Positions 9,432-20,136 are shown, numbered from the stretch's first letter. The stretch: DNA of 44,774 bases from Shewanella morhuae (GCF_900156405.1 NZ_FTNN01000005.1:1-44774), one strand, 5' to 3'. The notes: generated by a model from the letters alone, not told the origin. Numbers and translations are program-made.

Positions 9432-9968
9432 ATGGGCGTCGTTATGATCTTTTGTGATTTTAAAGCGTTAGATGCGGCAAAACCTTGGTATGGTATAAAT
9501 GATACTGTGATGGGCGGTTTGTCCCGCAGTAAAATGACGGTTTCGCCATTAGATTATGCCGAGTTCAGTGGCCATGTTTCACTGGCCAATGGCGGTGGTT
9601 TTGCCTCGGTGCGTTGTGAGTTTAATCCTATAGATGTGAGTGGCTTTACGGGGATTTATCTTGAACTTGATAGCGAACAAGATAAACACTATAAAGTGAA
9701 TTTAAAAGATGTTTACACCCCTCAAAGCACGGTATATCAAGCACCAATGCCTGTGCCAAGTCATCAAGCGATTAGTGCAAGCTGTACAAAAACAGTAAAT
9801 TGGCAGCGCATCGATATTCCTTTCAGTGATTTTCAGCCACAATGTCGTGGCAAAGCGGTTTCCCGTCCGAGTATTGCGTTAAGCCAACTCTGTAGCTTAG
9901 GGCTGGTGATTGGTGCCCAGCAAAGTGGTGACTTTGCACTGAAAATCAAAGAAATAGGTTATTACTAA
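9432..9968 (+). CDS. CIA30-family protein (complex I intermediate-associated protein 30-like)
   Basis: A 178-residue soluble protein with the beta-sandwich pattern of the CIA30 family: an N-terminal WYGINDTVMGGLSRS, then GGGFASVRCEF, and a C-terminal region ending in LGLVIGAQQSGDFALKIKEI. In eukaryotes this domain assists complex I assembly; in bacteria the role is unknown, and I make no functional claim. The ATG at 9444 (residue 5) is an equally good start, since 9432 touches the T run of the sstT terminator and neither has a good ribosome binding site. No separate promoter is obvious, so expression may depend on read-through from sstT. Confidence 0.82.
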   Translation: MGVVMIFCDFKALDAAKPWYGINDTVMGGLSRSKMTVSPLDYAEFSGHVSLANGGGFASVRCEFNPIDVSGFTGIYLELDSEQDKHYKVNLKDVYTPQSTVYQAPMPVPSHQAISASCTKTVNWQRIDIPFSDFQPQCRGKAVSRPSIALSQLCSLGLVIGAQQSGDFALKIKEIGYY

Positions 9969-10031
9969 TTTCTGCTGCTATTTTTTATAACGGATGAGTT
10001 TATTATTCAGCAGCTTGATAAAATAAATAGA

Positions 10032-10062
10032 AAAAGGATAAGGCCGAGGCGCTTATCCTTTT
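10032..10062. terminator. Bidirectional terminator between convergent genes
   Basis: Perfect 11-bp stem AAAAGGATAAG / CTTATCCTTTT (10032-10042 and 10052-10062) with a 9-nt loop. T-rich tails occur on both sides, better on the leftward side. It serves the CIA30 gene and the GH109-type gene. Confidence 0.85.
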
Positions 10063-10086
10063 GGTGAGTTTGACTAATGTGTTAGC

Positions 10087-11467
10087 TTAAGCGCCGACAA
10101 TCCCTAACGGTTTGGCCGTTTTCCACGCCCCGCGAGTAAAATCAGGGAAGGTGACTGAGTTACTGCGATCATTGACTGACTGTTCGCTTAAGATATTCAC
10201 CACCGACCAAGACGCACCATCGTACACATCCTGATCTAAGGCTTCGCCATTGCGTAGGCAATAAATCATGCGCCATAGCATTACAAAGTCCATACCGCCG
10301 TGGCCGCCGTTGATTTCAGCCTCTTTACCTATACGTTGCCACAATGGATGATCGTATTTGTCGTACCACTTTTGCATGTCCATATCCCATTCGTGGTAAC
10401 TGTTACCCAAGCTGCCATTTTCTAGGGCGATACGATTCGGGAAACCAGCAAATACGCCATTAGTTCCTTGGATTAAATTGTGGCGACTGTAAGGTCTTGG
10501 GGTCGTAGTATCATGTTGCACCATGATGGTTCGGCCCTTAACGGTTTTAATCAGGCTGGTGTTGATATCGCCATTGATGTACTTGAGCTGGTTACGCTCA
10601 TGATCGGCAGGAAATTCGCGTTTAGCGTAAAGTGCGCGGCCAAGGGCGGGAGAACTCATTGAGGTTAAGTAATCGAATCTGTCACCACGGTTGATGTTCA
10701 TGTACTGTGAAACTGGGCCTAAACCGTGGGTTGGATACAAGTTACCGTTACGTTTTTGTATGCCAATAAGTACGCCATGAGCCCGTTTTATGGTCGATTT
10801 CCTTCATCTGCCAGCGTAGCTCATGGATATAAGCGGCTTCGCCGTGGAGTAACTCGCCAAACACGCCTTGGCGTACCATGTTGAGTACCATAAGTTCTTC
10901 GCGGCCGTAGTTGACGTTCTCCATCATCATGCAGTTTTTCTGAGTGCGCTCTGCGGTATCAACAACTTGCCAGCACTCATCTACTGTGAGTGCCATTGGT
11001 ACTTCGACAAAGGCATGTTTGCCACTCTCCATGGTTTCAATCGCCATAGGCGCGTGCCATTCCCACGGAGTCGAAATAATCACAATATCAATATCATCGC
11101 GGCTTAATAGATCGCGATAGCTCAGGTCATTACCAGTATAGACAGTAGGTTTTGGCCGATTTTGTTTAACGATATGATCTGCGGCTCTGTCGAGTACCGC
11201 TTGGTGGGGGTCACAAATGGCTTTAAGCTCAACACCTTCTAAATGACAGAATTGCTCGACATGGCTAAAACCTCGCTCGCCGACACCGATAAAGCCGACT
11301 CTAACCACATCCATTTTAGGCGCCACAAGTCCAATAACGGATTTACCCGCTTGCGGTTTAGGTGCAACAGTACTGGCGTTGGTATTGAGGGCTATATTGG
11401 CGGTGACGAGTCCTGCGGTAGCGGCACCTGCAGCTTTAAGAAAATTGCGACGATGAATATTATGCAT
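10087..11467 (-). pseudogene. GH109-type glycosidase (Gfo/Idh/MocA fold, alpha-N-acetylgalactosaminidase-like), frameshifted
   Basis: The gene is read leftwards in two phases: 11467-10748 (239 residues), then 10740-10087. The first part has a twin-arginine signal ([12 protein letters not shown]), a Rossmann motif [10 protein letters not shown] and the dinucleotide-fold sequence to SWRTYWHTK. The second resumes with [15 protein letters not shown] and runs to the normal C-terminus. Removing one base from the run of five T (plus strand 10753-10757) restores [14 protein letters not shown], so a single-base insertion explains the split. GH109 enzymes use NAD to cleave alpha-N-acetylgalactosamine and are exported folded by Tat. 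The start has a good ribosome binding site (AGGAAG). The change could be real inactivation or a homopolymer sequencing error. Confidence 0.88.
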
Positions 11468-11645
11468 AAGGCTTCCTGCTTTATTTTTACCTGAAGATAT
11501 TGAAATATCACTTGGTTTTATTAGTGCGATAACTCACCTATTGGTTATATCAGAAACCCTATTCAAATTGGCAAGAAAAGATGTAACAGTACATTCGCCC
11601 GATAAATAAGTCTTTTAGCTACCTTTATTTTAGCAATCGGTAAAG

Positions 11646-11661
11646 AGTGATCTTGATCACG
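11646..11661. promoter_or_regulatory. CRP-like binding site
   Basis: AGTGATCTTGATCACG contains the perfect palindrome GTGATC-TT-GATCAC (11647-11660), close to the CRP consensus TGTGA-N6-TCACA with flanking A/T. It lies between the divergent GH109-type gene and the unknown gene starting at 11812. Its centre at 11653.5 suits class II activation of the rightward promoter. Confidence 0.72.
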
Positions 11662-11681
11662 TTTTAATTTGTTAATTGGGC

Positions 11682-11687
11682 TACACT
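11682..11687 (+). promoter_or_regulatory. Candidate -10 element of the CRP-dependent promoter
   Basis: TACACT lies so that a start about 7 nt downstream (near 11694) would put the CRP-like site centre at about -41. That is the standard class II position. The -35 box is poor, as expected for such promoters. Inferred from spacing only. Confidence 0.5.
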
Positions 11688-11811
11688 GCCGATTAATTAA
11701 TCAAGAGCATTTATCTTATTATTTAAATAGTTAGCAAACATTAATTAACAAAATGATCACATAATATAAGTTATTTAAAGTAATGTGTTGCTACAAGGAG
11801 TAAAGAGTCAA

Positions 11812-12252
11812 ATGGGTTCTATGCTTAATGTACTGCCACAACTGGCTTTCACCTCAGGTGATTGGGTATTGCATAAGGATATCAGGATGTCAGGAATCGA
11901 AAAACGCCGTCGCCTTCATTGGCGGGAGACCGATATGCAAAATCGCGAAATTATAGGCCGTTGGTTAGATGAACGTCCTTTATTGGGTGATAAAATTACC
12001 CTCTATAAAGAAAACGATAAATATTTTTTAGAAACCTGGTTTAGCGATGGGTGCCATAGTTTAGATGAAGTCTATATGACGCAAACATCTGAGGGCCATA
12101 AGCTAGAAGATGTCGGTGGTAATTTTTTTGGTGAATTCTTTATCGTGACTCAGTCAAAGCAATTACAATTTTGTAATGAACAAGGCTGTTATTTCCAAGT
12201 AGACAAATTAGCGGCCGATGCACATCCGGTGCAAAGTATGCGCGTCGCGTAA
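11812..12252 (+). CDS. Conserved-looking protein of unknown function
   Basis: A soluble protein of 146 residues from this start, with no signal peptide or membrane segment. I do not recognise a family. It has a basic RRRLHWRETD stretch, then IGRWLDERPLLGDKITLYKENDKYFLETWF, which reads like alternating beta strands, and a C-terminal half with three cysteines. AAGGAG at 11795-11800 precedes the ATG at 11812 by 11 nt; a GTG at 11785 in the same frame is less likely because it lies before the ribosome binding site. The CRP-like site and -10 upstream suggest control by cAMP-CRP. A strong terminator follows, so it is monocistronic. Confidence 0.75.
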   Translation: MGSMLNVLPQLAFTSGDWVLHKDIRMSGIEKRRRLHWRETDMQNREIIGRWLDERPLLGDKITLYKENDKYFLETWFSDGCHSLDEVYMTQTSEGHKLEDVGGNFFGEFFIVTQSKQLQFCNEQGCYFQVDKLAADAHPVQSMRVA

Positions 12253-12277
12253 ATGCATGTTCAATATTTTAATATAT

Positions 12278-12303
12278 CAAAAGGTCGCATTAGCGACCTT
12301 TTG
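12278..12303. terminator. Bidirectional terminator between convergent genes
   Basis: Perfect 11-bp stem CAAAAGGTCGC / GCGACCTTTTG (12278-12288, 12293-12303) with loop ATTA and T-rich flanks. It serves the unknown gene and rluA. Confidence 0.85.
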
Positions 12304-12329
12304 ATTTTATCTAGTTTATGTGTAGAAGG

Positions 12330-13001
12330 TTAGCCGTTAAAGGGATGTTTGCTACTAAAAAATAATGGCTTATTCGAATACGGATGAGTCAGACTTAAGC
12401 TTTGTGCATGTAAGCATAAACGCGGTTTGGCTTTGATAACTTCGGCATCACCGTAAAACTCATCACCTAAAATCGCATGGCCTAGGGCAAGCATATGCAC
12501 ACGTAATTGATGAGTGCGGCCTGTTTCTGGCGAAAGCTCGATTAAGGTGCTGTTTTCTCGGCGCTCTAGTACACGGTAGTGGGTGAGGGCGCTTTTACCG
12601 CCAGTCGCTCCCTTTTGTAACGTCTTTTGATAGGGCGGATGCTCTGAGTCTGGCGCTATCGCGAAGTCAATAACGCCCTGTTCCTGCGTCACATCTCCCA
12701 TTACTTCGGCGATATAAACTTTCTTACTCTGCCTATCTTGAAACTGCGTTTTTAAATGTGACTCGGCTTTTTTATTACGGGCGAACACCATAATGCCCGA
12801 GGTCGCGCAGTCGAGCCGATGCACTAAAATTGTTTCTGGATATAGGCTTTGCAAACGGGTTAGCGCGCAATCGAAGGTGTGTGCTGCTCGACCGGGATTG
12901 GACAATAATCCCGAAGGTTTATTGATGATAATCAGGTCTCTATCTTTATAGCGTATGTCTAGCCAAGGAACTGCGGGGGGGTGGTAATCAAATATCTGCA
13001 T
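12330..13001 (-). CDS. rluA: Dual-specificity RNA pseudouridine synthase RluA
   Basis: Makes pseudouridine at 23S rRNA position 746 and at position 32 of several tRNAs. From the ATG at 13001 the protein is 223 residues and the catalytic Asp in HRLDCATSG is residue 64, the same number as in E. coli RluA. Other family marks are NKPSGLLSNPGR and ETGRTHQLRVHMLALGHAILGD. The start at 13001 is preferred over an upstream TTG at 13034 because GAGGATAAG precedes it and the resulting N-terminus (MQIFDYHPPAVPWL) aligns with known RluA. It is read leftwards, downstream of acpH. Confidence 0.93.
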   Translation of the reverse strand: MQIFDYHPPAVPWLDIRYKDRDLIIINKPSGLLSNPGRAAHTFDCALTRLQSLYPETILVHRLDCATSGIMVFARNKKAESHLKTQFQDRQSKKVYIAEVMGDVTQEQGVIDFAIAPDSEHPPYQKTLQKGATGGKSALTHYRVLERRENSTLIELSPETGRTHQLRVHMLALGHAILGDEFYGDAEVIKAKPRLCLHAQSLSLTHPYSNKPLFFSSKHPFNG

Positions 13002-13076
13002 CTTATCCTCATTTTCTCGCGGCCATATTAACAAAATTTACTTAGGCCAACTGCATAATTTTATGCTTGCTAATGT

Positions 13077-13700
13077 TTAGAGGGGAGAGGGTAAAAATTC
13101 GGCTGGCGTCTTACGACTCCAAATACGACTATAAGCCATTAATTGCGGGTAAAAAGTGCGAAACGCCGTTTCAATTTCGATCTGCATTTTATCGATAATT
13201 TTATGACTGTCTTTAAATAGCGCAGCTTGTGGGTGCTGTTTTGCCACTTGTGCTAAAGCGCGACGTAGCCCTTGCTCGTTAGTGTAACTGCCTAGCCAGT
13301 CTTCGCTGCGCATGGGTGGAATGAGCGTTAACAGAGATTGAGGATGATATTGATCATGGCCTTGGGCTGCGAAAGACGCTAGGGCGCCATACGCCTTCTG
13401 GCTAAATGCATCGAGTGGTTCTGGATGATATTCTTCCCAATAGTAAGCCAAGTAATGATCAAAACTCACCGCCATCAGCTCTGCTGCTATGCTTTTTAAG
13501 GCTACAGGAAAGGCTTCCATTAGTTCGATAGTGAGTTCGTGGCTAGCGCACAGAGTGTTAATTTCTTGGTTGAGCCATAAAGCTTGCCGTAATTCCATAG
13601 GCGCTTGCGCTATTGGTGCTTGAATATAGTTACCCGCCACATTAGCGGCAAGATGAGTTTTACTGATATCGGCAAGATGTAAGTGTGTAAGAAAGTTCAT
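13077..13700 (-). CDS. acpH: Acyl carrier protein phosphodiesterase AcpH
   Basis: Removes the 4'-phosphopantetheine group from holo-ACP, giving apo-ACP. The 207-residue protein begins MNFLTHLHLA like E. coli AcpH and has the central SFDHYLAYYW segment and the C-terminal ETAFRTFYPQLMAYSR region that align with it. No export signal is seen. It is divergent from the small gene and queA; acpH next to queA is also the arrangement in E. coli, which supports the call. Confidence 0.9.
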   Translation of the reverse strand: MNFLTHLHLADISKTHLAANVAGNYIQAPIAQAPMELRQALWLNQEINTLCASHELTIELMEAFPVALKSIAAELMAVSFDHYLAYYWEEYHPEPLDAFSQKAYGALASFAAQGHDQYHPQSLLTLIPPMRSEDWLGSYTNEQGLRRALAQVAKQHPQAALFKDSHKIIDKMQIEIETAFRTFYPQLMAYSRIWSRKTPAEFLPSPL

Positions 13701-13806
13701 ATATATGCTTGGTTAACCACGTCGGTTCACGGTAGCATGCAGTAGTGCGCTTAGGAAAGCGCCCAAGGTAAAAATGTAGTTTTTTTTCACTTTTTTAGGA
13801 TCATGG

Positions 13807-14016
13807 ATGATGTGGAACTGGTTTACTAAAATGCTCGGTAAAGACGAGCGGCCTAAGCGCAAAAAAATATTAGTTGAAATCCCCTTTGAACAACACCCTT
13901 TTAGCTTGGATGATTTTAGCCCCGCACGGCTTAAATATGCTGCCGATGAGAATGTATCCTCTGAAGGAGCCAATCCACAGTGTCTTGAGCAAGAAATAGA
14001 CACTGGCAATAAGTAA
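13807..14016 (+). CDS. Small basic/acidic protein upstream of queA, unknown function
   Basis: A 69-residue reading frame beginning MMWNWFTKMLG, followed by a basic KDERPKRKKI segment and an acidic C-terminal half. AGGA at 13797-13800 is correctly spaced from the ATG. It ends 63 bp before queA and points the same way, so it may be co-transcribed. The N-terminal amphipathic aromatic stretch could touch the membrane. The opposite strand also has an open frame (to 13713), but it lacks a plausible start site. Family not recognised. Confidence 0.6.
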   Translation: MMWNWFTKMLGKDERPKRKKILVEIPFEQHPFSLDDFSPARLKYAADENVSSEGANPQCLEQEIDTGNK

Positions 14017-14079
14017 TCTTGATCTTATTGGCCTCTACCCTATAGACTAGCCGCCGTTTAACGCTATCTTGAGGCCACT

Positions 14080-15117
14080 ATGCGCGTTGCTGACTTTTGT
14101 TTCGATCTCCCTGATGAGCTGATCGCTCGTTATCCTATGGCGCAGCGTAATGCATCACGCCTACTCACTTTAGATGGCAACTCTGGCGCGTTAGGTGATA
14201 AACAATTTACCGATCTACTGGGGATGATTAATCCCGGTGATTTAATGGTATTCAATAATACCCGAGTGATCCCCGCGCGTATGTTTGGCCAAAAAGCCAG
14301 TGGTGGTAAGTTAGAAATTTTAGTTGAGCGTATGCTCGATGATAAGCGTATTCTCGCCCATGTTCGCAGCTCTAAATCTCCTAAAGTCGATTCATTAATC
14401 CACCTTGATGGTGGCTATCAAATGAAGATGGTGGCGCGCCACGATACTTTATTTGAACTCGAACTGTTAGCTGAGTTGACCATTTTAGAAGTACTCGAAG
14501 CCGTAGGGCATATGCCGCTACCGCCTTATATCGATAGACCCGATGAAGATGCCGATAAAGAGCGCTATCAAACTGTGTATAACCTAAACCCTGGCGCGGT
14601 TGCAGCGCCGACGGCTGGTTTACATTTTGACGATGCGATGCTTGAAGCATTAAAGGCTAAGGGCGTGAATATTGCCTTTGTGACCTTGCATGTCGGTGCA
14701 GGAACTTTCCAGCCCGTACGCGTTGACACAATTCTTGAGCACAAGATGCATTCTGAGTGGGCTAATGTACCGCAGGATGTGGTCGATTTAATCGCGCGAA
14801 CTAAAGCGGCGGGTAAACGTGTGGTTGCCGTTGGCACAACATCAGTGCGTTCACTCGAAAGTGCTGCGCGCGCAGGTGGGGGCGAGCTCAAAGCTTTTAG
14901 CGGTGATACCGACATCTTTATTTATCCCGGTTATCAGTTCCAAGTAGTTGATGCTATGGTGACTAACTTCCATTTGCCAGAATCTACCTTAATCATGTTA
15001 GTGTCTGCCTTTGCGGGTTTTGATCATGTTATGGCGGCGTATCAACATGCAATCGCACAAAAATATCGCTTTTTTAGTTATGGTGATGCCATGTTTGTGA
15101 CGAAAAAAGCCCACTAG
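14080..15117 (+). CDS. queA: S-adenosylmethionine:tRNA ribosyltransferase-isomerase QueA
   Basis: Transfers and isomerises the ribosyl group of SAM onto preQ1 in tRNA to give epoxyqueuosine, the step after Tgt. The 345-residue length is typical. Recognisable blocks are [20 protein letters not shown] at the start, [37 protein letters not shown] [14 protein letters not shown], and [17 protein letters not shown] near the end. The ATG follows TTGAGG. It is followed by tgt 162 bp downstream, so the two consecutive enzymes of queuosine formation are adjacent. Confidence 0.97.
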   Translation: MRVADFCFDLPDELIARYPMAQRNASRLLTLDGNSGALGDKQFTDLLGMINPGDLMVFNNTRVIPARMFGQKASGGKLEILVERMLDDKRILAHVRSSKSPKVDSLIHLDGGYQMKMVARHDTLFELELLAELTILEVLEAVGHMPLPPYIDRPDEDADKERYQTVYNLNPGAVAAPTAGLHFDDAMLEALKAKGVNIAFVTLHVGAGTFQPVRVDTILEHKMHSEWANVPQDVVDLIARTKAAGKRVVAVGTTSVRSLESAARAGGGELKAFSGDTDIFIYPGYQFQVVDAMVTNFHLPESTLIMLVSAFAGFDHVMAAYQHAIAQKYRFFSYGDAMFVTKKAH

Positions 15118-15276
15118 AGTATGATTTTGCTTTAAAATAGCCGCCCACAGTGAGTAATGGGGGCAAATTTATTTTATCAAAAGGTTGAACCTTTTTGCAT
15201 TGTCCCCATCTCTATTGTTAATCAAAATGGCATTGGCCATTAAAAATGTAGTCAGACTGTTTTTCTGGCGAGGTAA

Positions 15277-16404
<1,128 letters not shown>

Positions 16405-16430
16405 TTTTTTACTAATAAGAAGAGAAAACT

Positions 16431-16763
16431 ATGTTTATTTCAAATGCATACGCAAGCGCTGCCGGCGCACCACAAGGTGGCGGCACGATGGAACTGATTT
16501 TCATGCTGGCGATTTTCGGCCTGATTTTCTACTTCATGATTTTCCGTCCGCAGTCAAAACGCGTTAAAGAGCACAAAAACCTTATGTCAGCGATTGGTAA
16601 AGGCGATGAAGTGCTAACCAGTGGCGGAATTTTAGGTAAGGTTGCAAAAATCAGCGATGAAAGCGATTACGTGTTACTGAGCTTAAACGACACGACTCAA
16701 ATCACGATAAAAAAAGACTATATTGCAGCTGTATTGCCTAAGGGCTCTATCCAGTCGTTGTAA
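16431..16763 (+). CDS. yajC: Sec translocon accessory subunit YajC
   Basis: A 110-residue protein with one transmembrane segment (about 20-40, [18 protein letters not shown]), followed by the family motif [12 protein letters not shown] and a small cytoplasmic domain ([17 protein letters not shown]). YajC binds SecDF and the SecYEG translocon. AGAAGAGAAAAC precedes the ATG. It lies between tgt and secD, the standard order. Confidence 0.96.
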   Translation: MFISNAYASAAGAPQGGGTMELIFMLAIFGLIFYFMIFRPQSKRVKEHKNLMSAIGKGDEVLTSGGILGKVAKISDESDYVLLSLNDTTQITIKKDYIAAVLPKGSIQSL

Positions 16764-16780
16764 GCCAAGAGGGCTCAGGC

Positions 16781-18631
16781 GTGTTAAATAAATACCCAAT
16801 GTGGAAAAACATTATGGTGGTGCTTGTCATCGCTATAGGTTGTTTCTATGCCGTACCGAACCTTTTTGGTGAAGATCACGCGGTGCAAGTTGTGGCGACT
16901 CGGGGTGCTGAAGTAACCGCATCTACCCAAGCCAGTGTGAACGAGCTGTTAGCCAGCAAGGGCATTGCGGTAAAGCGCTCTGAGCTTGAAAAAGGTCAGT
17001 TGTTGGTCCGAGTGCAAAATCCGGAGCAACAACTACTGGCTAAAGAAGTGATTGCCGATAGCCTCGGTGACAATTTTACAGTGGCGCTAAACTTAGCCCC
17101 TGCAACGCCTAAATGGCTCGAGTCAATGGGCGGTAGCCCAATGAAACTCGGGCTCGATCTTCGTGGCGGTGTGCATTTCCTAATGGAAGTGGACATGGGC
17201 GAAGCCATTCGTAAGATGGAAGAGGCTAAAGTTGCCGATTTTCGTTCGCAATTACGTGATGAAAAAATTCGTTATGCCGGCATTCGTAATAATGGTGCAG
17301 GTATCGAAATTAAGTTTCGTGATGCTGAAAGCTTAGCCAGTGCTGAACGTTTCCTTAAGACTCGCAGTAACGATATGGTTTTTAGTGATGTGAGCCGTGG
17401 TGAAAATTTCGCCCTGCAAGCGGTCATGAGCGATACCTATATTAAGCAAGTTAAAGAAGAGGCACTGCAGCAAAACATTACCACTATTCGTAATCGTGTT
17501 AACGAATTAGGTGTGGCGGAACCAGTGGTACAACGTCAAGGCGCTGAGCGCATTATCGTTGAACTACCAGGGGTGCAAGATACCGCTCGTGCTAAGGAAA
17601 TTCTCGGTGCTACGGCATCGATTGAATTCCATATGGTGGATGACAAAGCTGATCCGAATGCTGCGCAATCTGGTCGGGTATCTGCAGGTTCTGAAGTGTA
17701 TCAGCGCCGTGAAGGTGGCACTGTTATATTGAAGAAAGAAGTGATGCTGACGGGTGATCATATCACTGGCGCGCAGCCTAGCTTTGACCAATACAGTCGC
17801 CCACAGGTGAGCATTAACTTAGACGCGAAAGGCGGTACCATTTTCTCTGACGTGACCAAAGACAACATAGGCAAGCCTATGGCCACTTTGTTCATTGAAT
17901 ATAAAGACAGTGGTGAGCGCAATGCCGATGGCAGCGTCAAGATGCGCAAAATTCAAGAAGTGATTTCTGTTGCAACTATCCAAGCTCGTTTAGGACGTAA
18001 TTTTGTGATCACTGGCTTAAGCCATGGTGAAGCACAAAACCTCGCGCTATTGCTGCGTGCGGGTGCCCTGATTGCACCGGTGTCTATCGTTGAAGAACGT
18101 ACCATTGGTCCAAGCTTAGGTGCTGAAAACATTCAAAGCGGTGTGCAAGCCATGATGTGGGGAATGGCAACTGTCTTACTCTTTATGCTGATTTACTACC
18201 GCGCTTTTGGTCTGATCGCCAACCTTGCGTTAACCGCAAACTTAGTCATGGTTGTTGGCGTGATGTCGATGATCCCTGGCGCGGTGTTAACGCTACCGGG
18301 TATTGCCGGTATGGTATTGACTGTAGGTATGGCAGTTGACGGTAACGTACTGATTTATGAGCGTATCCGTGAAGAATTACGCGCAGGTCGTAGTGTGCAG
18401 CAAGCTATCCATGAAGGCTATGGTAATGCATTCTCAACGATTGCGGATGCTAACATCACCACCTTCATTACGGCGCTAATTTTATTTGCCGTAGGTACGG
18501 GGGCGATTAAAGGTTTTGCCGTGACCTTAATGATAGGTATTGCAACTTCCATGTTCACCGCTATCGTGGGTACTCGCTCAATCGTTAACGCGGTTTGGGG
18601 TGGTAAGCGCGTGAAGACTCTGTCTATCTAA
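16781..18631 (+). CDS. secD: Protein translocase subunit SecD
   Basis: A 616-residue inner-membrane protein that with SecF uses the proton gradient to help export through SecYEG. One N-terminal transmembrane segment (about 8-27) leads into a large periplasmic domain with [15 protein letters not shown], then a C-terminal bundle of five membrane segments from about residue 455, including [20 protein letters not shown]. The start is GTG, giving MLNKYPMWK as in E. coli SecD, which also uses GTG. It starts 17 bp after yajC. Confidence 0.97.
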   Translation: MLNKYPMWKNIMVVLVIAIGCFYAVPNLFGEDHAVQVVATRGAEVTASTQASVNELLASKGIAVKRSELEKGQLLVRVQNPEQQLLAKEVIADSLGDNFTVALNLAPATPKWLESMGGSPMKLGLDLRGGVHFLMEVDMGEAIRKMEEAKVADFRSQLRDEKIRYAGIRNNGAGIEIKFRDAESLASAERFLKTRSNDMVFSDVSRGENFALQAVMSDTYIKQVKEEALQQNITTIRNRVNELGVAEPVVQRQGAERIIVELPGVQDTARAKEILGATASIEFHMVDDKADPNAAQSGRVSAGSEVYQRREGGTVILKKEVMLTGDHITGAQPSFDQYSRPQVSINLDAKGGTIFSDVTKDNIGKPMATLFIEYKDSGERNADGSVKMRKIQEVISVATIQARLGRNFVITGLSHGEAQNLALLLRAGALIAPVSIVEERTIGPSLGAENIQSGVQAMMWGMATVLLFMLIYYRAFGLIANLALTANLVMVVGVMSMIPGAVLTLPGIAGMVLTVGMAVDGNVLIYERIREELRAGRSVQQAIHEGYGNAFSTIADANITTFITALILFAVGTGAIKGFAVTLMIGIATSMFTAIVGTRSIVNAVWGGKRVKTLSI

Positions 18632-18643
18632 GGGGAAGTGATA

Positions 18644-19591
18644 ATGATTGAAATTTTATCTTTTAAACATACGGTAAACTTCCTCCGTCATGCTCTGCCA
18701 ATCAGTATTATGTCAGCAGTGTTGGTGCTGGCATCGCTAGTATCACTAGGCGTCAATGGTATTAATTGGGGGCTTGATTTTACTGGCGGTACCGTCGTTG
18801 AAATGGAGTTTACTCAGCCAGTTGATTTAAACGCGCTGCGAGTGCAATTGACAACGCCAGATTCTGAAGGTGCCATCGTACAAAACTTTGGTTCTAGCCG
18901 TGACGTCTTAGTACGTTTACAGGTTAAAGAAGGCGTTAAAAGTGATGTGCAAGTTAAATCCGTCATGGAAGCAGCGCAGAAAGTTGATCCACAAGTACAG
19001 CAAAAGCGGGTTGAGTTTGTTGGTCCACAAGTGGGTAAAGAACTGGCTGAACAAGGCGCTTTAGCTGTATTAGTGGCACTGATCTGTATCATGATTTACG
19101 TGTCATTTCGTTTTGAATGGCGCTTAGCTTTTGGTTCAGTGGCAGCTCTGGCACACGACGTGATTGTGACGTTAGGGGTCTTTTCGGTATTCCAATTGGA
19201 ATTTGATTTGACCGTTTTAGCGGGTCTATTGACGGTTGTGGGGTATTCTCTCAACGATACTATCGTGGTATTTGACCGTATCCGTGAAAATTTCCTTAAG
19301 ATGCGTAAGAGTGACCCTGAAGAAATCGTCAACGTTTCTATCACTCAAACCATGAGCCGGACGATTATCACTACAGGTACGACTTTAGTGACGGTCATAG
19401 CTTTGTTCCTTAAGGGCGGCACAATGATCCATGGCTTTGCGACTGCATTGCTGATGGGTATTTTTGTGGGTACCTATTCATCTATTTATGTGGCGAGTTT
19501 CTTGGCCATTAAACTGGGCATCAATCGTGAACATATGATGCCAGTTGAGATAGAAAAAGAAGGTGCAGACCAACCTCCAATGATGCCTTAA
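18644..19591 (+). CDS. secF: Protein translocase subunit SecF
   Basis: Partner of SecD, 315 residues from this start, with one N-terminal and five C-terminal membrane segments. The GLDFTGGTVVEMEF motif opens the periplasmic domain, and GYSLNDTIVVFDRIREN is the conserved TM4 region with a functional Asp. AGGGGAAG at 18631-18638 overlaps the secD stop and sets the ATG at 18644; a GTG at 18638 would lie inside that ribosome binding site. It is the last gene before a strong terminator. Confidence 0.97.
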   Translation: MIEILSFKHTVNFLRHALPISIMSAVLVLASLVSLGVNGINWGLDFTGGTVVEMEFTQPVDLNALRVQLTTPDSEGAIVQNFGSSRDVLVRLQVKEGVKSDVQVKSVMEAAQKVDPQVQQKRVEFVGPQVGKELAEQGALAVLVALICIMIYVSFRFEWRLAFGSVAALAHDVIVTLGVFSVFQLEFDLTVLAGLLTVVGYSLNDTIVVFDRIRENFLKMRKSDPEEIVNVSITQTMSRTIITTGTTLVTVIALFLKGGTMIHGFATALLMGIFVGTYSSIYVASFLAIKLGINREHMMPVEIEKEGADQPPMMP

Positions 19592-19606
19592 CTGCTACGT
19601 TGGCGT

Positions 19607-19634
19607 AAAAACCACCCTCGGGTGGTTTTTTTTT
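19607..19634 (+). terminator. Terminator of the tgt-yajC-secDF operon
   Basis: Stem AAAACCACC / GGTGGTTTT with loop CTCG, followed by eight or more T. It begins 16 bp after the secF stop. Confidence 0.93.
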
Positions 19635-19818
19635 GCATATAAGAATGGGTGACACATGTTGCTTGCCAAATTCCCTGCTCACTATGGTTTGCTGCGTAAA
19701 ATGTCGTTGTTAATGTTATTAATGAATGATGTAAAAAACAGCACTCGACAGACTTGGCTATTTAGCAGTAGGATGACGGCAACCCAAATTCTAGAGACTT
19801 GTAGCCGTAGGATGTCCC

Positions 19819-20136
19819 ATGGAAGAACGTAAGGTATTAGTTGCAGGTGGTAATCTATTACAAGCCCATACATGGAAAGGTTTATTAGAAACTTGTGGTA
19901 TTCACGTTGAGCTCAGAGGTGAAGCGTTGTTAGGTGGTGTTGGTGAACTCCCTACCGGAATGCAAAATGTGGAGTTATGGGTGCGAGAGTCCCAACATGG
20001 GCCTGCACAAATTCAGTTAGAAGCCCTGGATGTTGAAAGTCCACAATGGCAATGTGTGTTGTGCCATGAAACCAATGAAGGTAGTTTTGAGCTTTGTTGG
20101 CAATGCAGCTCGGAGCGTAGCGAAAGCCACAATTAA
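19819..20136 (+). CDS. DUF2007-like protein with C-terminal zinc finger
   Basis: A 105-residue soluble protein. Residues 1-68 resemble the DUF2007 'putative signal transducing' domain (KVLVAGGNLLQAHTWKGLLE, then a GEL/LWVRE strand). Residues 77-97 hold WQCVLCHETNEGSFELCWQC, a pattern (W-x-C-x2-C...C-x2-C) like RanBP2-type zinc fingers. The domain is thought to bind partners, but the function is unknown. It has its own intergenic region on both sides. Confidence 0.78.
   Translation: MEERKVLVAGGNLLQAHTWKGLLETCGIHVELRGEALLGGVGELPTGMQNVELWVRESQHGPAQIQLEALDVESPQWQCVLCHETNEGSFELCWQCSSERSESHN

Noticed and set aside
10741..10760. Programmed frameshift in the GH109-type gene
   Set aside because: No classical slippery heptamer with a downstream pseudoknot is apparent, and related genes are read in one frame, so a mutation or sequence error is simpler.
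14568..14915. Leftward 115-codon frame inside queA
   Set aside because: Antisense shadow of queA; no start signals.
15160..15215. Possible hairpin between queA and tgt as a riboswitch (preQ1)
   Set aside because: Only a short imperfect AAAAGG/CCTTTT pairing is seen and no preQ1 aptamer features could be made out.
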